DNA from: Bradyrhizobium guangzhouense
GTDB taxonomy: Bacteria; Pseudomonadota; Alphaproteobacteria; Rhizobiales; Xanthobacteraceae
DNA length: 64,000 nt
Direction of reading: 5' to 3'
NCBI RefSeq assembly: GCF_004114955.1
Contig: NZ_CP030053.1
Location: 5,208,001-5,272,000 of the forward strand
Each line of letters begins with the position of its first letter. Position 1 is the first letter of the stretch. Made by a program: the position numbers and the translations under genes. Of this stretch, positions 61,576 through 64,000 are shown piece after piece. The notes under the pieces were generated by a model that ran no database searches, was not told where the DNA came from, and saw only the letters and a list, made by a program, of their open reading frames with translations.

Positions 61576-62310
61576 TCAGCGAAGATTGGCTTTCTCGTTG
61601 TAGAGCTTGAAGTCGACCAGCGTGCCGAGCATCTGCAAATAGGCGATCAGCGCGTCCATCTCGGTCGGCGTTCCAGGCTTGCCGTCGAAGTTGCGCACGA
61701 CGGCCTTGGCGTAGCGCTTGGTGAAGGCATCGGCGCCGGCATTGTCCGGATCCGCCTGGGCCCTCATGTCGGCGGCCGCGTTGGCGATCTGGTCGTCGGT
61801 GTAGGGAACGCCGACGGTCCGCAGCGTACGCATATGATCGGCGATGGTGTCCGGATCGACCTCGGTCGAGGCGAGGAACGGATAACCCGGCATCACCGAT
61901 TGCGGCACGATCGCGCGCGGGTTGGTCAAATGGGTGACGTGCCAATCGTCGGAATATTTGGCGCCGACGCGGGCAAGATCGGGACCGGTGCGCTTCGAGC
62001 CCCACTGGAACGGATGGTCGAACATGCTCTCGGCGGCGAGCGAGAAGTGGCCGTAGCGCTCGACCTCGTCGCGCAGGGGCCGGATCATCTGCGAATGGCA
62101 GAGATAGCAGCCCTCGCGGACATAGATGTTGCGCCCCGCAAGCTCGAGCGGCGTGTAGGGCCTGATGCCATCGACCACCTCGATCGTGCTCTTGAGGTAG
62201 AACAACGGGGTGATCTCGACGAGACCACCGATCGCGATCACGAGCAGGATGCCGACGACCAGGACGATCGAGTTCTTTTCGAAGACTTGGTGACGTGTCC
62301 AGAACGACAT
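61576..62310 (-). CDS. fixO: cbb3 oxidase monohaem cytochrome c subunit FixO/CcoO
   Basis: 244 aa. N-terminal helix ([20 protein letters not shown]) and a c-haem site [17 protein letters not shown] (Cys68, Cys71, His72); axial Met probably in [31 protein letters not shown] is typical. 10 bases after fixN and 13 before fixQ. Confidence 0.97.
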   Translation of the reverse strand: MSFWTRHQVFEKNSIVLVVGILLVIAIGGLVEITPLFYLKSTIEVVDGIRPYTPLELAGRNIYVREGCYLCHSQMIRPLRDEVERYGHFSLAAESMFDHPFQWGSKRTGPDLARVGAKYSDDWHVTHLTNPRAIVPQSVMPGYPFLASTEVDPDTIADHMRTLRTVGVPYTDDQIANAAADMRAQADPDNAGADAFTKRYAKAVVRNFDGKPGTPTEMDALIAYLQMLGTLVDFKLYNEKANLR

Positions 62311-62320
62311 TGGAAGCTCC

Positions 62321-63970
62321 TCATTCCGCCGGCTGAAGAGCGACGGGCATCTGGACTTCCTGCTCGCCGACGCGAACGGTCATCCAGAGATTGTAGGCCA
62401 TGATCAGCGCGCCGATCAGGAACAGCGCACCGCCGGCGGCGCGGATGATGTAGAAGGGATGCATCGCCTCGACAGTCTCGATGAAGGAATATTCGAGGAA
62501 GCCGAGCGGAGTATAAGCGCGCCACATCAGGCCCTGGAGGATGCCGGACACCCACATCGCCGAGATGTAGAGGACGATGCCGAGGGTCGCGATCCAGAAG
62601 TGCCAGTTGACGAGCTTCAGGCTGTAAAGGCCCTTGCGATTCCACACCCACGGCACCAGGCAGTAAAGCGCGCCGAAGGAGACGAAGCCGACCCAGCCGA
62701 GCGCGCCGGAATGCACGTGGCCGATGGTCCAGTCGGTGTAATGGCTGAGCGAGTTGACCACCTTGATCGACATCATCGGTCCCTCGAAGGTCGACATGCC
62801 GTAGAAGGCGACCGAGACCACCAGCATGCGCAGCACGGGATCGGTCCGCAGCTTGTCCCAGGCACCCGAGAGCGTCATCAGGCCGTTGATCATGCCGCCC
62901 CAGGAGGGCATCCACAGCATGATCGAGAAGGTCATGCCGAGCGTCTGCGTCCAGTCCGGCAGCGCGGTGTAGTGCAGATGGTGCGGGCCGGCCCAGATGT
63001 AGAGGAAGATCAGCGCCCAGAAATGGATGATCGAGAGCCGGTAGGAATAGATCGGCCGCTCCGCGCGCTTCGGAATGAAATAGTACATGATGGCGAGGAA
63101 GCCGGCGGTGAGGAAGAAGCCGACCGCGTTGTGGCCGTACCACCACTGGAACATGGCATCCTGGATGCCGCCCCAGGCGATGTAGGATTTCGAGCCCAGG
63201 AACGACACCGGCAGCGCGGGGTTGTTGCCGAGATGCAGAACCGCGATGGTGACGATGAAGGCGAGATAGAACCAGTTCGCGACGAAGATGTGCGGTTCCT
63301 TGCGCTTGAGGATCGTGCCGAGGAAGACCAGCAGATAGGTGACCCAGACGATCGTCAGCCAGAGATCGGCATACCATTCCGGCTCGGCATATTCCTTCGA
63401 CTGCGTGACCCCGAGCAGATAGCCCGTGCCGGCGATCAGGATGAAGTAGTTGTAGCCGAGCACGACGAACCAGGGCGCGATATCGCCGGCAAGCCGGGCG
63501 CGGCACGATTTCTGGACGACGTAGAACGACGTCGCGATCAGCACGTTGCCGCCGAAGGCGAAGATCACGGCCGAAGTGTGCAACGGCCGTAGCCGGCCGA
63601 ACTGGATCCACTGCAGGTCGAAGTTCAAAGCGGGCCAGGCCAATTGCGAAGCGATGATCAGCCCGACCAGAAATCCCGCGATGCCCCAGAACATCGCCAT
63701 GAAGGAGGAGAACTTGATGGGGCCCATGTTGTAGTTGGGGCGACCATTGATCTCCGCGGGCGGCAGCGCCGCGGGGCGATCGTAGTAGCGGTTGATGATG
63801 AAGAACACCGCGGCCAGGCTCGCCGCTGCGCTCAGCCCGGCATGGAAGGCGAAGGGCGCATCGAGCGCCTTGGCCGAGGCGATCACGCAGAGGAACGCGG
63901 TGACTGCGAACACGACAGCCAAGCCGCTTTCACCGATGGTCATTGATTTGGAGATGGAGGGCTGGGGCAT
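62321..63970 (-). CDS. fixN: cbb3 oxidase catalytic subunit FixN/CcoN
   Basis: 549 aa, twelve helices, haem b and haem b3-CuB. Conserved histidines include [48 protein letters not shown] and [14 protein letters not shown]. It reduces oxygen with very high affinity and pumps protons, the respiration used in microoxia and nodules. I start at [11 protein letters not shown] (63970, AGAGAGA ahead); eight more codons upstream are in frame. The promoter and any FixK2 box lie beyond the right edge. Confidence 0.97.
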   Translation of the reverse strand: MPQPSISKSMTIGESGLAVVFAVTAFLCVIASAKALDAPFAFHAGLSAAASLAAVFFIINRYYDRPAALPPAEINGRPNYNMGPIKFSSFMAMFWGIAGFLVGLIIASQLAWPALNFDLQWIQFGRLRPLHTSAVIFAFGGNVLIATSFYVVQKSCRARLAGDIAPWFVVLGYNYFILIAGTGYLLGVTQSKEYAEPEWYADLWLTIVWVTYLLVFLGTILKRKEPHIFVANWFYLAFIVTIAVLHLGNNPALPVSFLGSKSYIAWGGIQDAMFQWWYGHNAVGFFLTAGFLAIMYYFIPKRAERPIYSYRLSIIHFWALIFLYIWAGPHHLHYTALPDWTQTLGMTFSIMLWMPSWGGMINGLMTLSGAWDKLRTDPVLRMLVVSVAFYGMSTFEGPMMSIKVVNSLSHYTDWTIGHVHSGALGWVGFVSFGALYCLVPWVWNRKGLYSLKLVNWHFWIATLGIVLYISAMWVSGILQGLMWRAYTPLGFLEYSFIETVEAMHPFYIIRAAGGALFLIGALIMAYNLWMTVRVGEQEVQMPVALQPAE

Positions 63971-64000
63971 CGCGGATTCTCTCTGAAAGAACACGCCGCC

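Noticed and set aside
62459..63592. 377-aa plus-strand frame opposite fixN
   Set aside because: Antisense artefact; composition is His/Asp/Arg/Glu-rich as usual for such shadows.
1..64000. tRNA, rRNA, CRISPR, insertion sequence or prophage
   Set aside because: I looked for tRNA cloverleaf ends, regularly spaced identical repeats, transposase motifs and att-like duplications and saw none; palindromic repeats here are short dispersed elements.

Overview
The window looks like chromosomal DNA of a Bradyrhizobium species. The GC content is high, the fixNOQP-fixGHIS cluster is complete, the nitrate block has the order narK-bjgb-flp-nasC described for Bradyrhizobium, and several families of palindromic intergenic repeats typical of that genus recur. 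I see no rRNA, tRNA, CRISPR array, insertion sequence or phage gene. Both ends cut genes or operons: an ABC permease runs off the left end, and fixN starts 30 bases from the right end with its promoter outside.

Left part (1-17.8 kb), carbon catabolism. It holds two PfkB-family sugar kinases, a ferredoxin-reductase-like flavoprotein, an enoyl-CoA hydratase-like protein, a TRAP transporter (dctPQM) behind an IlvD/Edd-family sugar-acid dehydratase, a divergent GntR regulator, a uronate dehydrogenase, an SMP-30 lactonase and an aldehyde dehydrogenase. Together these resemble an oxidative sugar-acid (hexuronate) route: uptake, oxidation to lactone, hydrolysis, dehydration, and oxidation of a semialdehyde.

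Central part (18-27.5 kb). A single-chain pyruvate-dehydrogenase-E1-like enzyme is divergent from an Lrp-type regulator, with a near-perfect palindrome between them. Polyphosphate kinase 2, a frameshifted zinc alcohol dehydrogenase, a drug/metabolite exporter, an aldo/keto reductase and a chemoreceptor follow.

Nitrogen block (27.7-37 kb). narK, bjgb (haemoglobin), flp (flavoprotein) and nasC (assimilatory nitrate reductase) lie on the minus strand. Divergent from them are a formate/nitrite-family channel and a PP2C phosphatase-kinase fusion. The ~700-base space between has an NtrC-like site placed midway between two divergent -24/-12 promoter candidates, and both transcripts would have structured leaders.

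Right-centre (37-56 kb), a mixed set. It includes an intradiol dioxygenase, a serine esterase, a group of very small secreted or membrane proteins with a sigma-EcfG-type promoter, an HWE-like histidine kinase, ccdA, LysR and XRE regulators, an L,D-transpeptidase, an enoyl-CoA hydratase broken by a short deletion, an isopropylmalate-dehydrogenase-family enzyme, a zinc alcohol dehydrogenase, a CoA-transferase, an orphan glycogen synthase, an MpaB-type oxygenase and a patatin-like lipase.

Right end (56-64 kb). fixNOQP (cbb3 oxidase) and fixGHIS (its assembly factors) are all on the minus strand. A perfect FixK2-type box and a hairpin lie between the two operons.
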